DNA from: CAYNFH01 sp964396385
GTDB lineage: Bacteria > Armatimonadota > Chthonomonadetes > Chthonomonadales > CAJBBX01
Assembly (NCBI GenBank): GCA_964396385.1
Contig: CAYNFH010000089.1
Span: 1-24,364, forward strand
Direction: 5' to 3'
Length of the DNA stretch: 24,364 nucleotides
Shown: piece after piece, positions 14,542 through 22,041 of the stretch
Layout: every line of letters begins with the position of its first letter
Position numbering within the stretch: the stretch's first letter is position 1
The notes under the pieces: model-generated
Told to the model about the DNA's origin: nothing
Seen by the model: only the letters and a program-made list of their open reading frames with translations
Database searches by the model: none
Position numbers and translations under genes: made by a program

Positions 14542-15882
14542 TTGCCTTCCAAACCCTGGAACATCCTGCTGTTCGCCGTGGACAGCCTGCGCGCGGACCA
14601 CATGAGCTGCTACGGCTACGACCGCCTCACCACGCCCTACGCGGACCGGCTCGCGGAGGAGGGGGTGCTGTTCGAGAACTGCTACAGCGCCTACATTCCC
14701 ACCACACCCGCCTACACCACCATCTTCACCGGCATGGACGTGATGACCCACGAGATGGTGGCCCTCAGCCCCAAGGGACCCATCGCGGGGGAGATCAAGC
14801 TTCTGCCGGAGCTGCTGCGGGAAGCCGGCTACGTCTCTTACCGTGTGGGATTTGGCGGGGAGTTCTTCCGCGGCTTCGACAAGATGCTGGGCTACAACGA
14901 GGGATGGCTGGCCTGGGAGGACCGGCCGGCGCGAAAGGCGGAGAACCTCAATGAGGTCGCCATTCCTGCTCTGGAGGAGCTGGCCAGGTGTGGGCAGCCG
15001 TGGATGCTGTTCATGCGCCACATGGACCCGCACGCTCCCTACCTGCCCCCGCCGCCGTACGACCGCATGTTCTACACCAGGGATCCCACGGAGAAGGGGC
15101 TGGACATGGGCCCCATCCGCGACTTCCCGAACTTCGCGGACTTCCATCTCTCCTGGATGCCGCCCGGAATAGAGGACGCCAACCACACCATCGCCCAGTA
15201 CGACGGCGCCCTGGCCTATGAGGACGCCTGCATCCAGGTGATCCTCCAGCGGCTGGACGACCTGGGGCTGCGCGAGAGCACGCTGGTGGTCTTCACGGCC
15301 GACCACGGCGAGACGCTTTACGACCACGGCTGCTACTTTGACCACCATGGCCTGTACGAGCCGACACTGACCGTACCGCTCATCCTTCGCTTCCCGGACG
15401 GCGCCGGCGCGGGCTTGCGCGTCCCCGGGTACGTGCTGCACCAGGACCTCACGCCATCACTGCTGGAGCTGATCGGGCAGAAGAAGCTGGCGAAGCGGCA
15501 GAAGATGGATGGCAAGTCCTGGGTCCCGCTGCTGGAGGGTGGCCGGGTGACAAACTACTCGGAGTTCTATCTCACGGAGTGTACGTGGATGCGCAAGCGC
15601 GGGTGGCGCACGCCGGAGTGGAAGCTCATCGACGCGCTGGAGCCGGACTTCCATGGCAAGCCGCCGGTGGAGCTGTACAACCTGGTGGAAGACCCGCTGG
15701 AGAACCACAACCTGGCGGAAAAGGAGCCGGAGATCGTCCGCACGCTGAAGGACCGGATGACCCGCTGGGTGGACAGGCGCCTCAAAGAAACCGGCAAGCC
15801 GGACCCGATCCTGGGCTACGAGATGGGGTTGGACAAGCGCATTGGCTCCATCGCCGTCGCCCAGAAGCTGCAGGACAGGTAG
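14542..15882 (+). CDS. Sulfatase-superfamily hydrolase with Thr at the formylglycine position
   Basis: This is a 446-residue alkaline-phosphatase-superfamily enzyme. The TTG at 14542 has AGGAG seven bases upstream and begins at the expected point (PWNILLFAVDSLRADHMSCYG). Metal-site residues are Asp14 and Asp254-His255 (FTADHGE), with His164 (MDPHAPYLPP) in the substrate region. The activating motif C/S-x-P-S/A-R reads Thr54-Thr-Pro-Ala-Tyr58. The enzyme therefore cannot carry formylglycine and has lost the motif arginine. Thr is the nucleophile in the phosphodiesterase branches of this superfamily, so a phosphoester substrate is a reasonable inference. No signal peptide is seen, so it is probably cytoplasmic. 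It lies just downstream of a MITE-like element; the nearest downstream gene is DUF1439. Confidence 0.88.
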   Translation: MPSKPWNILLFAVDSLRADHMSCYGYDRLTTPYADRLAEEGVLFENCYSAYIPTTPAYTTIFTGMDVMTHEMVALSPKGPIAGEIKLLPELLREAGYVSYRVGFGGEFFRGFDKMLGYNEGWLAWEDRPARKAENLNEVAIPALEELARCGQPWMLFMRHMDPHAPYLPPPPYDRMFYTRDPTEKGLDMGPIRDFPNFADFHLSWMPPGIEDANHTIAQYDGALAYEDACIQVILQRLDDLGLRESTLVVFTADHGETLYDHGCYFDHHGLYEPTLTVPLILRFPDGAGAGLRVPGYVLHQDLTPSLLELIGQKKLAKRQKMDGKSWVPLLEGGRVTNYSEFYLTECTWMRKRGWRTPEWKLIDALEPDFHGKPPVELYNLVEDPLENHNLAEKEPEIVRTLKDRMTRWVDRRLKETGKPDPILGYEMGLDKRIGSIAVAQKLQDR

Positions 15883-15884
15883 AC

Positions 15885-15912
15885 TTGGGTTCGGGGTTCA
15901 GGGTTCGGGGTC
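15885..15912. repeat. Heptamer array, unit CGGGGTT
   Basis: Four 7-bp units read TTGGGTT, CGGGGTT, CAGGGTT and CGGGGTC, starting two bases after the sulfatase stop codon. Confidence 0.8.
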
Positions 15913-15933
15913 CTGGAACGCGGATTAACGAGC

Positions 15934-16139
15934 TGTCATCCTGAGCAAAGCGAAGGACCTGCTTTCCGGTAGCGGTCCGTATTCAGGGCCTCCAGATCGT
16001 GCAGCGTAGCGGTCTGTCATCCCGAGCTCCGCGAGGGATCTGCTTTACGGTAACTGCGCGTACTCTACCGGAAAAGAGCAGATTCCTCCCAGGGGCCGGC
16101 CCTCTGCGCTGCGCGCATTCACCCGCGCTCGGAATGACA
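15934..16139. repeat. Mosaic of TGTCATCC(C/T)GAG dispersed repeats
   Basis: Two direct modules start at 15934 and 16015 (TGTCATCC(C/T)GAGC, then a GAAGGACCTGCTTTCCGG-like end). An inverted module runs from about 16068 to 16139 and ends GGAATGACA. The inverted one holds an extra segment between its two conserved ends. This type of element is dispersed in many environmental bacterial genomes. It ends one base before the DUF1439 start codon. Confidence 0.75.
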
Positions 16140-16140
16140 C

Positions 16141-16698
16141 ATGGCTGAGGCACTCTCCAAGAGACGGTTACTCCTCCTGGTCCTGGCTCTTGCCGCCTTG
16201 ATTGCAGCGGGCGGGGTGTGGCTGTACTATCGGGCCACTACGCTGGTGCTCACCAGGGAAGACCTGCAGCGGGAGGTGGACCGCAAGTTCCCCATCGAGA
16301 AGCGCGAGCTGGTAGCGGTGGTGCGGCTTTCGGAGCCACGGGTGCTCCTGAACGAAGGCTCGGACCGCATCGGTCTGGGAGTCACCGTAACGCTGGAGGC
16401 CCCCGGCATCAAACCTCTTTCCGGCCACATTGAGGCGGACGGCGAGGTCCATTACGATCCAGAGCAGGGCACGCTCTTCCTGGACTACGCCCGCCTGGAG
16501 AAGCTAGAGGCGAAAGGCCTCTCGGAGCGGGACGCGAAGCTCGCACAGGAGATCCTGAACCCGCTGCTGAACTCGGCCCTTGCGCACATTCCGCTCTACC
16601 GCCTCAACCCAAACGACCCCAGGCAGGCCCGCCTGCGCGGCACCGTGAAGTCCCTCAAGGTGGAGAGTGGACGGGTCGTCATTAAGTTCGGCGTATGA
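16141..16698 (+). CDS. DUF1439 family envelope protein, YceB-like
   Basis: The product is 185 residues. The N-terminal segment (KRRLLLLVLALAALIAAGG) is an uncleaved anchor or signal peptide; there is no lipobox cysteine, unlike E. coli YceB. Residues about 37-180 match DUF1439 order: LTREDLQREVDRKFPIEK, then LSEPRVLL, DRIGLGVTV, SGHIEADGEVHYDPEQGTLF and a late IPLYRLN strand. The family is predicted to be a lipid- or membrane-associated beta fold facing the periplasm; its function is unknown. The ATG directly follows a dispersed repeat ending GGAATGACAC, so no normal Shine-Dalgarno sequence is visible and the repeat has probably replaced the native leader. It converges with the PhyH gene on the minus strand. 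Confidence 0.82.
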   Translation: MAEALSKRRLLLLVLALAALIAAGGVWLYYRATTLVLTREDLQREVDRKFPIEKRELVAVVRLSEPRVLLNEGSDRIGLGVTVTLEAPGIKPLSGHIEADGEVHYDPEQGTLFLDYARLEKLEAKGLSERDAKLAQEILNPLLNSALAHIPLYRLNPNDPRQARLRGTVKSLKVESGRVVIKFGV

Positions 16699-16880
16699 TA
16701 CCCGGGCCGCATGCGGCTTATCTGGACTGCGGCCATCCAGAGGATGAGAGGGTCGTCCGGCTGCTCCTCCACCAGTCTGGCCAGGGCGGTAAAGTGGGCT
16801 TGTAGGTCCTTTCCGGCATCTAGAGCCATCACCTCCCGCGAGCACCTTTCCGCCGGTAGGTACGGCTGATTGACCGTCAT
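16596..16880 (-). CDS. Small hypothetical protein coupled to PhyH copy 2
   Basis: The ATG at 16880 overlaps the TGA of the PhyH gene (ATGA), a classic coupling arrangement, and the first 60 residues have ordinary helical composition (VMALDAGKDLQAHFTALARL, then DDPLILWMAAVQISRM). The last third overlaps the DUF1439 gene on the other strand and is arginine-rich, which suggests that the natural 3' end has been lost or that the frame is spurious. There is no family match that I recognise. Confidence 0.35.
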   Translation of the reverse strand: MTVNQPYLPAERCSREVMALDAGKDLQAHFTALARLVEEQPDDPLILWMAAVQISRMRPGYHTPNLMTTRPLSTLRDFTVPRRRACLGSFGLRR

Positions 16881-17659
16881 GCTCTACCGTATAGGATCGG
16901 GCAGAGTGATGGATCGTCTATATAGGCCGTGAGGCCGGCACGGCGATCGCCCACCGGGCGGGAGTTCTGCGTGCGCAGGTGGATGGCGAAGCTGCGGCGC
17001 GGCCGGCCGGAGAGGTTGGGCCCGGAGCCGTGCAGCGTGAGGCAGTGGTGGAAGCTCACGCCGCCGGGTGGCAGGATGGCCGCCTCCTCCTCCCAGCGGG
17101 CTCCCTCCGGCAGGCCCATTCGTCCCTGCTGCGCCTCCAGCTCCTGCTCAAAGAAGTCGCTCTCGGGCAGCAGCCCCCACCGGTGAGAGCCGCGCACAAA
17201 GCGCATGGGGCCGGAATCCGCCGTCACGTCGGAGAGCGCCACCCAGGCCGTGAACAGCTCGCTGCCGTCCTCCCACGCGCCCCAGTAGCTCCGGTCCTGG
17301 TGCCAGCCGATATTGGTGCGGGTTTCCGCCACGGAGGGCGGCTTGTAGAGAAGCTGGACCCACCACACCTGCACCCACTCCGCGCCGGTAATCTCCGCGG
17401 CCAGCGCGCCAAGCGCCGGATGGCTCACCAGCTCCATCACGCCGCGGCTGGCGAACTGGGGCTGCTCTATCTTGCACAGGCGGTTCGGGTCGTCCCCGGG
17501 ATTCCAGGGCGACGGGCAGGGTGGCCGGCCGGTATCGTACTCGCCCCGGCGGATGGCGTCCATGCCCTCCACCGCGCGCGCGACCGCTTCCGCCGGCAGC
17601 ACGGGCTCCGGCGAGATGCAGTAACCGTCTGAAGCGTATTTCCCGCGCGCTGGTCGCAT
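16877..17659 (-). CDS. Phytanoyl-CoA dioxygenase (PhyH) family oxygenase, copy 2
   Basis: This is a 260-residue probable Fe(II)/2-oxoglutarate dioxygenase. Metal ligands are His120-x-Asp122 (GWHQDRSYW) and His210 (LTLHGSGPNLSGR); Arg221/222 probably binds 2-oxoglutarate. Extended aromatic segments (EWVQVWWVQLLYK, SYWGAWEDG) line the likely substrate side. The ATG at 17659 has no visible Shine-Dalgarno sequence; its leader is an octamer repeat (17666-17691). It is not closely similar to copies 1 and 3 in this window. A small frame starts on its stop codon. The substrate is unknown; a halogenated or methylated small molecule or a lipid are possibilities that the sequence alone cannot decide. 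Confidence 0.88.
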   Translation of the reverse strand: MRPARGKYASDGYCISPEPVLPAEAVARAVEGMDAIRRGEYDTGRPPCPSPWNPGDDPNRLCKIEQPQFASRGVMELVSHPALGALAAEITGAEWVQVWWVQLLYKPPSVAETRTNIGWHQDRSYWGAWEDGSELFTAWVALSDVTADSGPMRFVRGSHRWGLLPESDFFEQELEAQQGRMGLPEGARWEEEAAILPPGGVSFHHCLTLHGSGPNLSGRPRRSFAIHLRTQNSRPVGDRRAGLTAYIDDPSLCPILYGRA

Positions 17660-17665
17660 CTATTT

Positions 17666-17727
17666 ACCACAAAGGCACAAATACACGAAGGGGAACTGCA
17701 AGCTTAGAATCCTTTGTGTCTTCGTGT
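17666..17727. repeat. Octamer-like repeats in inverted orientation
   Basis: ACCACAAAGGCACAAATACACGAAGG-type sequence at 17666-17691 is followed by its partial complement CCTTTGTG, TCTTCGTG at 17711-17726, an 8-bp period. The second part runs straight into the MITE-like element at 17728. The first part is related to 2520-2547. Confidence 0.65.
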
Positions 17728-17855
17728 CTTAGAGTGCATCTCAAAACGCAAGATGCGGATTTGCGTCCGCGAGGGCGGACGCTCGGCGCGAAGCGCCACC
17801 TAGCGCGGGACTTCAGTCCCTGCGCTGCACCACAGCGTTCTGAGATAGATACTTA
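17728..17855. mobile_element. MITE-like element, copy 2 (128 bp)
   Basis: This copy differs from 14378-14505 at about eight positions by eye, has the same orientation, the same imperfect terminal inverted repeats and the same internal stem-loops. It is bordered by TTAG at both ends. Its right 43 bases form the 3' end of the GH44 reading frame. It has no transposase; a transposase in trans would be needed. Confidence 0.8.
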
Positions 17856-19504
17856 GTGGTGAATTGCCTTCTTACCCCCCGGCCCGGAATCACGAACAAG
17901 GTGATGCTCTGCGCCGGGACAGTCGTGAAGAGGTGGCTGCCGGTGGGCCGGACATCCGCGAGGTGGTCGATCCGGTTGGCAGCGGTCAACTGCCACGACT
18001 GCGCCGGGCCGCTTGCGCGGAAGCCGCTCAGCTCGATGCGCACGGCGGCCGGACCGTTAAGAGCCTTGTTGATTACCATGAGCGTCAGCGCGCCGTCCGC
18101 CTTGCGCAGGGCGGCAAAGGCCGAGAGGCTATCCGGGTCCGGCACGCTGGCGTACACACTCGTCTCTCCGAAGCCGGAGTCCCGACCGTCGTAGTTGCGG
18201 TAGATCTGCATCGACTTGAAGGTGGGGGTCTTGATGTCCGGCGTGGTCCACCGGCAGGCGACGTCCAGCCCCTCGCGGCCGAAGATGCCCAGAATATCAG
18301 CCTGGGCGGTGGCGCCGTTGATGTGGTCCTCCGCGCCCCAGTTGTACTCCGTGATGCCGATGAGCGTGCCCGGAAAGTGGTGCGCCACCCACTCCTTCAG
18401 CCTCGGGATGAGGCGTACCTTGTCGTGGATCCAGCTCTCGTCCACATAGTTGGGATCCCAGAGCGAGCGCGTAGAGCGATTGCGCTTGAGCTGGATGGCG
18501 GGCGTCACGTCGTTTCCGCCCTCGCCTCCCTGCGGGTAGTAGTGGACCGTGAATACATCCAACAGTCGCCGCTTTCCGCTCGCCTTATGGATCTCGTCCA
18601 GGAGCCACGGCAGGTACTCCTGTCCGCCGTGTGCCGCCTTGTCCGGCGGCGTCCCCTGCCAGTGGTGCTCGCTGCCCCACTGCTGGTCGTAGCCGCTGAG
18701 GATATAGCCGGTCCAGCCCCACTCCTCCGGACCCACGACCAGCGCGGAGGGATCTACAGCCTTGATCATGGAGGCGTAGGCCACCATCTTATCCCGGATC
18801 TCCTCCATCTTGGCGCCCACCGGGTGTACGTCCCGGTGGGTGGAGTGCCAGATGCTTGGCTCATTGTCCAGCAGGTAGTACCGGAGCCCGCCCTTGCGGG
18901 CCGCGCCCCAGCGGTGCACCAGGTGCTGCACCCAGCCGCGCTGGAACGCCACGTCCGCCGGCACGTCCGCGTCGTTCGGGTCGTTGCCGGTGATGGGCTT
19001 GCCGTCCGGCGTGTTGCCGTTGCCGGCGTCCGGCATGTAGGGGTCGGTCTTCTGCTGCGGGCCGTACTTGCGCACGGAGAAGCTGGCGAGCTTGCCGCGG
19101 CCCGGCCCCAGCTTGGCGACCCAGCCGACCATGGGGATGGTGACCATCGGCTCCGCGCCGGCCTCCCGGCTGTGCGCGATGAAACTGTCGCCCCGCTCGC
19201 CGGGCTGCGCGCTCTGGTCGCCGATGCTCTCGAAGTACCAGTCATTGGCGCGGTTATCGGCATTCAGCCGCCAGTTGTAGCGGCTGGTGTTGTTGCCGCC
19301 CAGGCGGTTGAGGGGGCAGTTAAGCAGCTTGAGCTGCTCCGGCGTGGCGTAGGCGGTACCGTAGATGCGGGGGTCGATGGCGTGCCGCCCCGCCTCCGCG
19401 TCCACGCGGATGACTACTTCCGGCTGGGAGCGCGCGCAGGAGGCGGTGCTTGCGAGCAAGGCGACAGAGAGCAGAATGCGTATGTGAATAGTCTGTCCGT
19501 TCAT
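17813..19504 (-). CDS. Glycoside hydrolase family 44 beta-glycanase, secreted
   Basis: GH44 enzymes cleave beta-1,4-glucan, xyloglucan and related plant polysaccharides with retention. The product is 563 residues from ATG 19504, which has GGGAAG upstream; a start at 19525 is also possible. The signal peptide (IRILLSVALLASTASCARS) ends in a weak lipobox, so it may be a lipoprotein. Acid/base Glu215 lies in YLLDNEPSIWHSTHRDVHP and nucleophile Glu386 in GITEYNWGAEDH; both contexts are diagnostic for GH44. The C-terminal part (about 470-550) is the beta-sandwich that follows the barrel in this family. The last 14 codons lie inside a MITE-like element (KYLSQNAVVQRRD), so the original C-terminus has been replaced. 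No CBM or dockerin is seen. The DUF234 ATPase starts upstream in the same direction. Confidence 0.94.
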   Translation of the reverse strand: MNGQTIHIRILLSVALLASTASCARSQPEVVIRVDAEAGRHAIDPRIYGTAYATPEQLKLLNCPLNRLGGNNTSRYNWRLNADNRANDWYFESIGDQSAQPGERGDSFIAHSREAGAEPMVTIPMVGWVAKLGPGRGKLASFSVRKYGPQQKTDPYMPDAGNGNTPDGKPITGNDPNDADVPADVAFQRGWVQHLVHRWGAARKGGLRYYLLDNEPSIWHSTHRDVHPVGAKMEEIRDKMVAYASMIKAVDPSALVVGPEEWGWTGYILSGYDQQWGSEHHWQGTPPDKAAHGGQEYLPWLLDEIHKASGKRRLLDVFTVHYYPQGGEGGNDVTPAIQLKRNRSTRSLWDPNYVDESWIHDKVRLIPRLKEWVAHHFPGTLIGITEYNWGAEDHINGATAQADILGIFGREGLDVACRWTTPDIKTPTFKSMQIYRNYDGRDSGFGETSVYASVPDPDSLSAFAALRKADGALTLMVINKALNGPAAVRIELSGFRASGPAQSWQLTAANRIDHLADVRPTGSHLFTTVPAQSITLFVIPGRGVRRQFTTKYLSQNAVVQRRD

Positions 19505-19544
19505 CGTTATGGCTTCCCAGCCCATGCACTTTTCTCGATTCTAC

Positions 19545-21044
19545 CTACACCTCCGGCAGCAGATCCGCGGGTCCGATGAGGGCCAGGCGGTTCTGAGGGT
19601 CGGCCGCAATTGCTCTTAGCTCGGGGGTATAGCCGGACGTAGTGAACAGAATGAACCGCGGCGCCCGCACCCATGCCGCCTCCGCCAGGGAGGCCACTTT
19701 GGCGCGCAGCCCGGCGTAGACGTCCGTGCCAACCGGCTTCGCCTCACGCCACTTACACTCGCCGAACAGATACTCCTCATCCGCCAACTCTGCGACAACA
19801 TCTATCTCGATTCGGCCATCGCGGCTCCAGTAGCGTCCGGCGCGCCGGATGGTAAGCCCTAGCTTCTCGCGCGCCAACAGACGGAGCCACTGGTGGCAGA
19901 TGTCTTCGAAGGCGTACCATCCCATGTAGTTGGGGAGATGGGGCCTGATTCGCTCCTGGTAGACCAGGGCCGGGTCGGAGAACTGGAGCTCACTGGAGAG
20001 CGCCGCCACGAAGCGGTACCAGAAGTGCAGGAAAGGGTCCGCGATCCGGAAGATGCCTCTCCGCTCGCGAGTCTCGCCGAACGGAAGCTCCCGTCTTAGC
20101 CATCCGAGCTCCTGAAGGGTGCCCAGGTAGTACGAGAGCCGCTTGGCATCCGCCCCGCTCTGATTAGCAATTTCGCCAAACTGCGTCGCGCCGCCGGCAA
20201 TCACCCTCAGTACCGCGTTGTAAGGCGCCGGATCACGTATGTGCTCGCTCCCAAGAAGAAACTGGACCTCGTTCTGCAGAGGGCTGTAGGGCCTCAGCAG
20301 CAGATCAACAATCTGTTCATCCATGGGTCTGCCGGTATTCACCATCGCGTGGTAGCGTGGAGTTCCTCCAAGAACCCCGAACATGGCGAGCTTGTCCCGC
20401 AGGCCATACTGTGGTGTATCCGCATAAAACCTGGCAACATCGGGGTACATCAGGGGCTCCAGCAGCATGATTCCGGCGTTGAAACGCCCGTACAGGGGGG
20501 CGTTCGGCGCGCCGAGCGTCGCCATGGTAGATAGCTGGGACCCACAGAGGACGACGAACAGCCGCGAATGGACGCCTTCCCGATCCCACCACGACTGAAG
20601 GGTGGAAGGCAGCTCTGGCGTCTCCTGGACCAGATAAGGAAATTCATCCAGGATCAGGCCGAACCGACCAGAGCTATCCCCTTTTTCCGTTCTGCTGGTG
20701 AGGGAATGCCGCGCGAGATGGCGAAGAATAGAGCTCCATGAAACGGCCAACTCCTCCGGACCGGGGACACCGGGATCGGGCAGCGCTTCCAGGACCTGTT
20801 GCGCCAGTTGAAGCCGTTGCGAAGCTGCCGTGGACTGATCCGCCAGGTAGTAGCAGTGGGGCCGCTGAGATTGTCCGGACGGACACGCGAAGAACCGCTG
20901 GAGCAGAAAGGTCTTGCCGAGGCGGCGGCGGCCGTAGAGGAGTGCCAGTCGCGCTTCTCCGGATGCGTTCCACGCCCGATCGAGGGCGGATAGCTCAGAC
21001 TCCCGGTTATAGAAGGGTAGCGGCTCGGCGTACGGCGAACTCAA
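19545..21044 (-). CDS. Archaeal-type ATPase with C-terminal DUF234 nuclease-like domain
   Basis: This is a 499-residue STAND/ATPase_2 family protein. The P-loop is GRRRLGKT at 38-45 and Walker B is LILDEFPYL with Asp133-Glu134. A winged-helix-like middle (about 275-330, GEIANQSGADAKRLSYYLGTL) is followed by DUF234, where Asp415 (RIEIDVVAE) and Glu429-x-Lys431 (LFGECKW) form a PD-(D/E)XK-type site. The TTG at 21044 is the start, with AGGAG six bases upstream. A perfect 30-bp palindrome lies just upstream and may be its own operator. The family is common in archaea and thermophilic bacteria and spreads horizontally; its function is unproven, with defence or DNA maintenance suggested. It has no partner gene here. 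Confidence 0.9.
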   Translation of the reverse strand: MSSPYAEPLPFYNRESELSALDRAWNASGEARLALLYGRRRLGKTFLLQRFFACPSGQSQRPHCYYLADQSTAASQRLQLAQQVLEALPDPGVPGPEELAVSWSSILRHLARHSLTSRTEKGDSSGRFGLILDEFPYLVQETPELPSTLQSWWDREGVHSRLFVVLCGSQLSTMATLGAPNAPLYGRFNAGIMLLEPLMYPDVARFYADTPQYGLRDKLAMFGVLGGTPRYHAMVNTGRPMDEQIVDLLLRPYSPLQNEVQFLLGSEHIRDPAPYNAVLRVIAGGATQFGEIANQSGADAKRLSYYLGTLQELGWLRRELPFGETRERRGIFRIADPFLHFWYRFVAALSSELQFSDPALVYQERIRPHLPNYMGWYAFEDICHQWLRLLAREKLGLTIRRAGRYWSRDGRIEIDVVAELADEEYLFGECKWREAKPVGTDVYAGLRAKVASLAEAAWVRAPRFILFTTSGYTPELRAIAADPQNRLALIGPADLLPEV

Positions 21045-21072
21045 TGCTGCTCCTGAAGGAATTACCCAACCG

Positions 21073-21102
21073 TGTTTAGGTAAAGTATACTTTACCTAAA
21101 CA
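21073..21102. promoter_or_regulatory. Perfect 30-bp palindrome in divergent promoter region
   Basis: The half-site is TGTTTAGGTAAAGTA followed by its exact complement, with no spacer. It contains overlapping TATACT hexamers on both strands that could serve as -10 elements. It sits 28 bases upstream of the DUF234 ATPase start and 30 bases upstream of the isomerase start. It is AT-rich in otherwise GC-rich DNA, as expected for a bound operator. An autoregulatory site for the ATPase protein is possible. Confidence 0.75.
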
Positions 21103-21132
21103 TATTACGGCAACTACCCGCCGATATGGAGC

Positions 21133-22041
21133 ATGGTTGTGAAGCGCATCCTTCATACCGTCAGCTACGCGGGGTTCTGGCGAGGGCAGGCCAGGCTCTC
21201 GCTGGATGAGACGCTAGCCCGCGCGGCGGACCTCGGGTTCGACGGCGTGGAGATCGTGGGCAAACGGCCCCACGCCTCCATCCTGGACATGGATGCCGGC
21301 CATCGCGCCGTTCTCCGCCGCCGGCTCGGAGAACTGAACCTGGAGTGCGCCTGCCTCGCAGGGTACACGGACTTCACGGCGGGCGCGGAGCACCCCGAGA
21401 TCCCGCAGCGGGAGATCCAGATAGCCTACGTGACTGAGCTTGCGCGCATCGCCAATGACCTCGGCTGCCCGCTCGTTCGCGTCTTCACCGGCTACGAGCG
21501 GCCGGACGTGCCCTTTCCGGCACAGTGGGAGGGATGCGTCGCCGCCCTCCGGGAGTGCGCGGACCGGGCCAATCCGTACGGCGTCACCATCGCCATCCAG
21601 AACCACCATGACATCGCCGTCACCGCGGACGACCTGGCGGACCTGCTTACCGAGATAGACCGCCCCAACTGCCGCGCGGCCTTCGACGCCTGGGCGCCCG
21701 CGCTCCAGGGGCTGGACGTGGCGGCGGAGTCCGAGCGCATCGCGCCGCTTGTGGTCTACACCACCGTGGCGGACTATCGGCTTCGTCCCCGCTTCTCGTA
21801 CCGCTCCGCGCTGGTCCACTATGAGCGCGGAACGGACCGCACGGTGGCCGTCCCCCTGGGCGAGGGGATCATCGACTACGCCAGCTTCTTCGCGGGCCTT
21901 CGGCGCGGCGGGTACGACGGCCCCGTGGCCTATGAAATGTGCTCCGAGCTGCGAGGCGGCGGCTCGCTGGAGAACCTGGATTCCTACGCCCGCCAGTTCC
22001 TCGCTCGCATCGGAGTGCTCTGGGAGGAAAGTGAATCATGA
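21133..22041 (+). CDS. Sugar phosphate isomerase/epimerase (xylose isomerase-like TIM barrel)
   Basis: This is a 302-residue member of the AP_endonuc_2 / xylose-isomerase-like fold, which acts on sugars, inosose or hydroxypyruvate-type compounds in the cytoplasm. Visible motifs are GFDGVEIVGKRPH (residues about 34-47), CACLAGYTDF, RIANDLGCPLVRVFTGYE, VTIAIQNHHDIAV with the metal-ligand His pair, and a C-terminal YDGPVAYEMCSELRGGG with the last Glu. The ATG at 21133 follows a short GGAG. Its stop overlaps the PhyH start (ATGA), so isomerase and dioxygenase are translated together and likely act on the same compound. Control may involve the palindrome upstream. The exact substrate is unknown. 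Confidence 0.9.
   Translation: MVVKRILHTVSYAGFWRGQARLSLDETLARAADLGFDGVEIVGKRPHASILDMDAGHRAVLRRRLGELNLECACLAGYTDFTAGAEHPEIPQREIQIAYVTELARIANDLGCPLVRVFTGYERPDVPFPAQWEGCVAALRECADRANPYGVTIAIQNHHDIAVTADDLADLLTEIDRPNCRAAFDAWAPALQGLDVAAESERIAPLVVYTTVADYRLRPRFSYRSALVHYERGTDRTVAVPLGEGIIDYASFFAGLRRGGYDGPVAYEMCSELRGGGSLENLDSYARQFLARIGVLWEESES

Noticed and set aside
17864..19579. 571-codon plus-strand open frame opposite GH44
   Set aside because: GH44 has both catalytic motifs on the other strand; this frame is a GC-skewed shadow.
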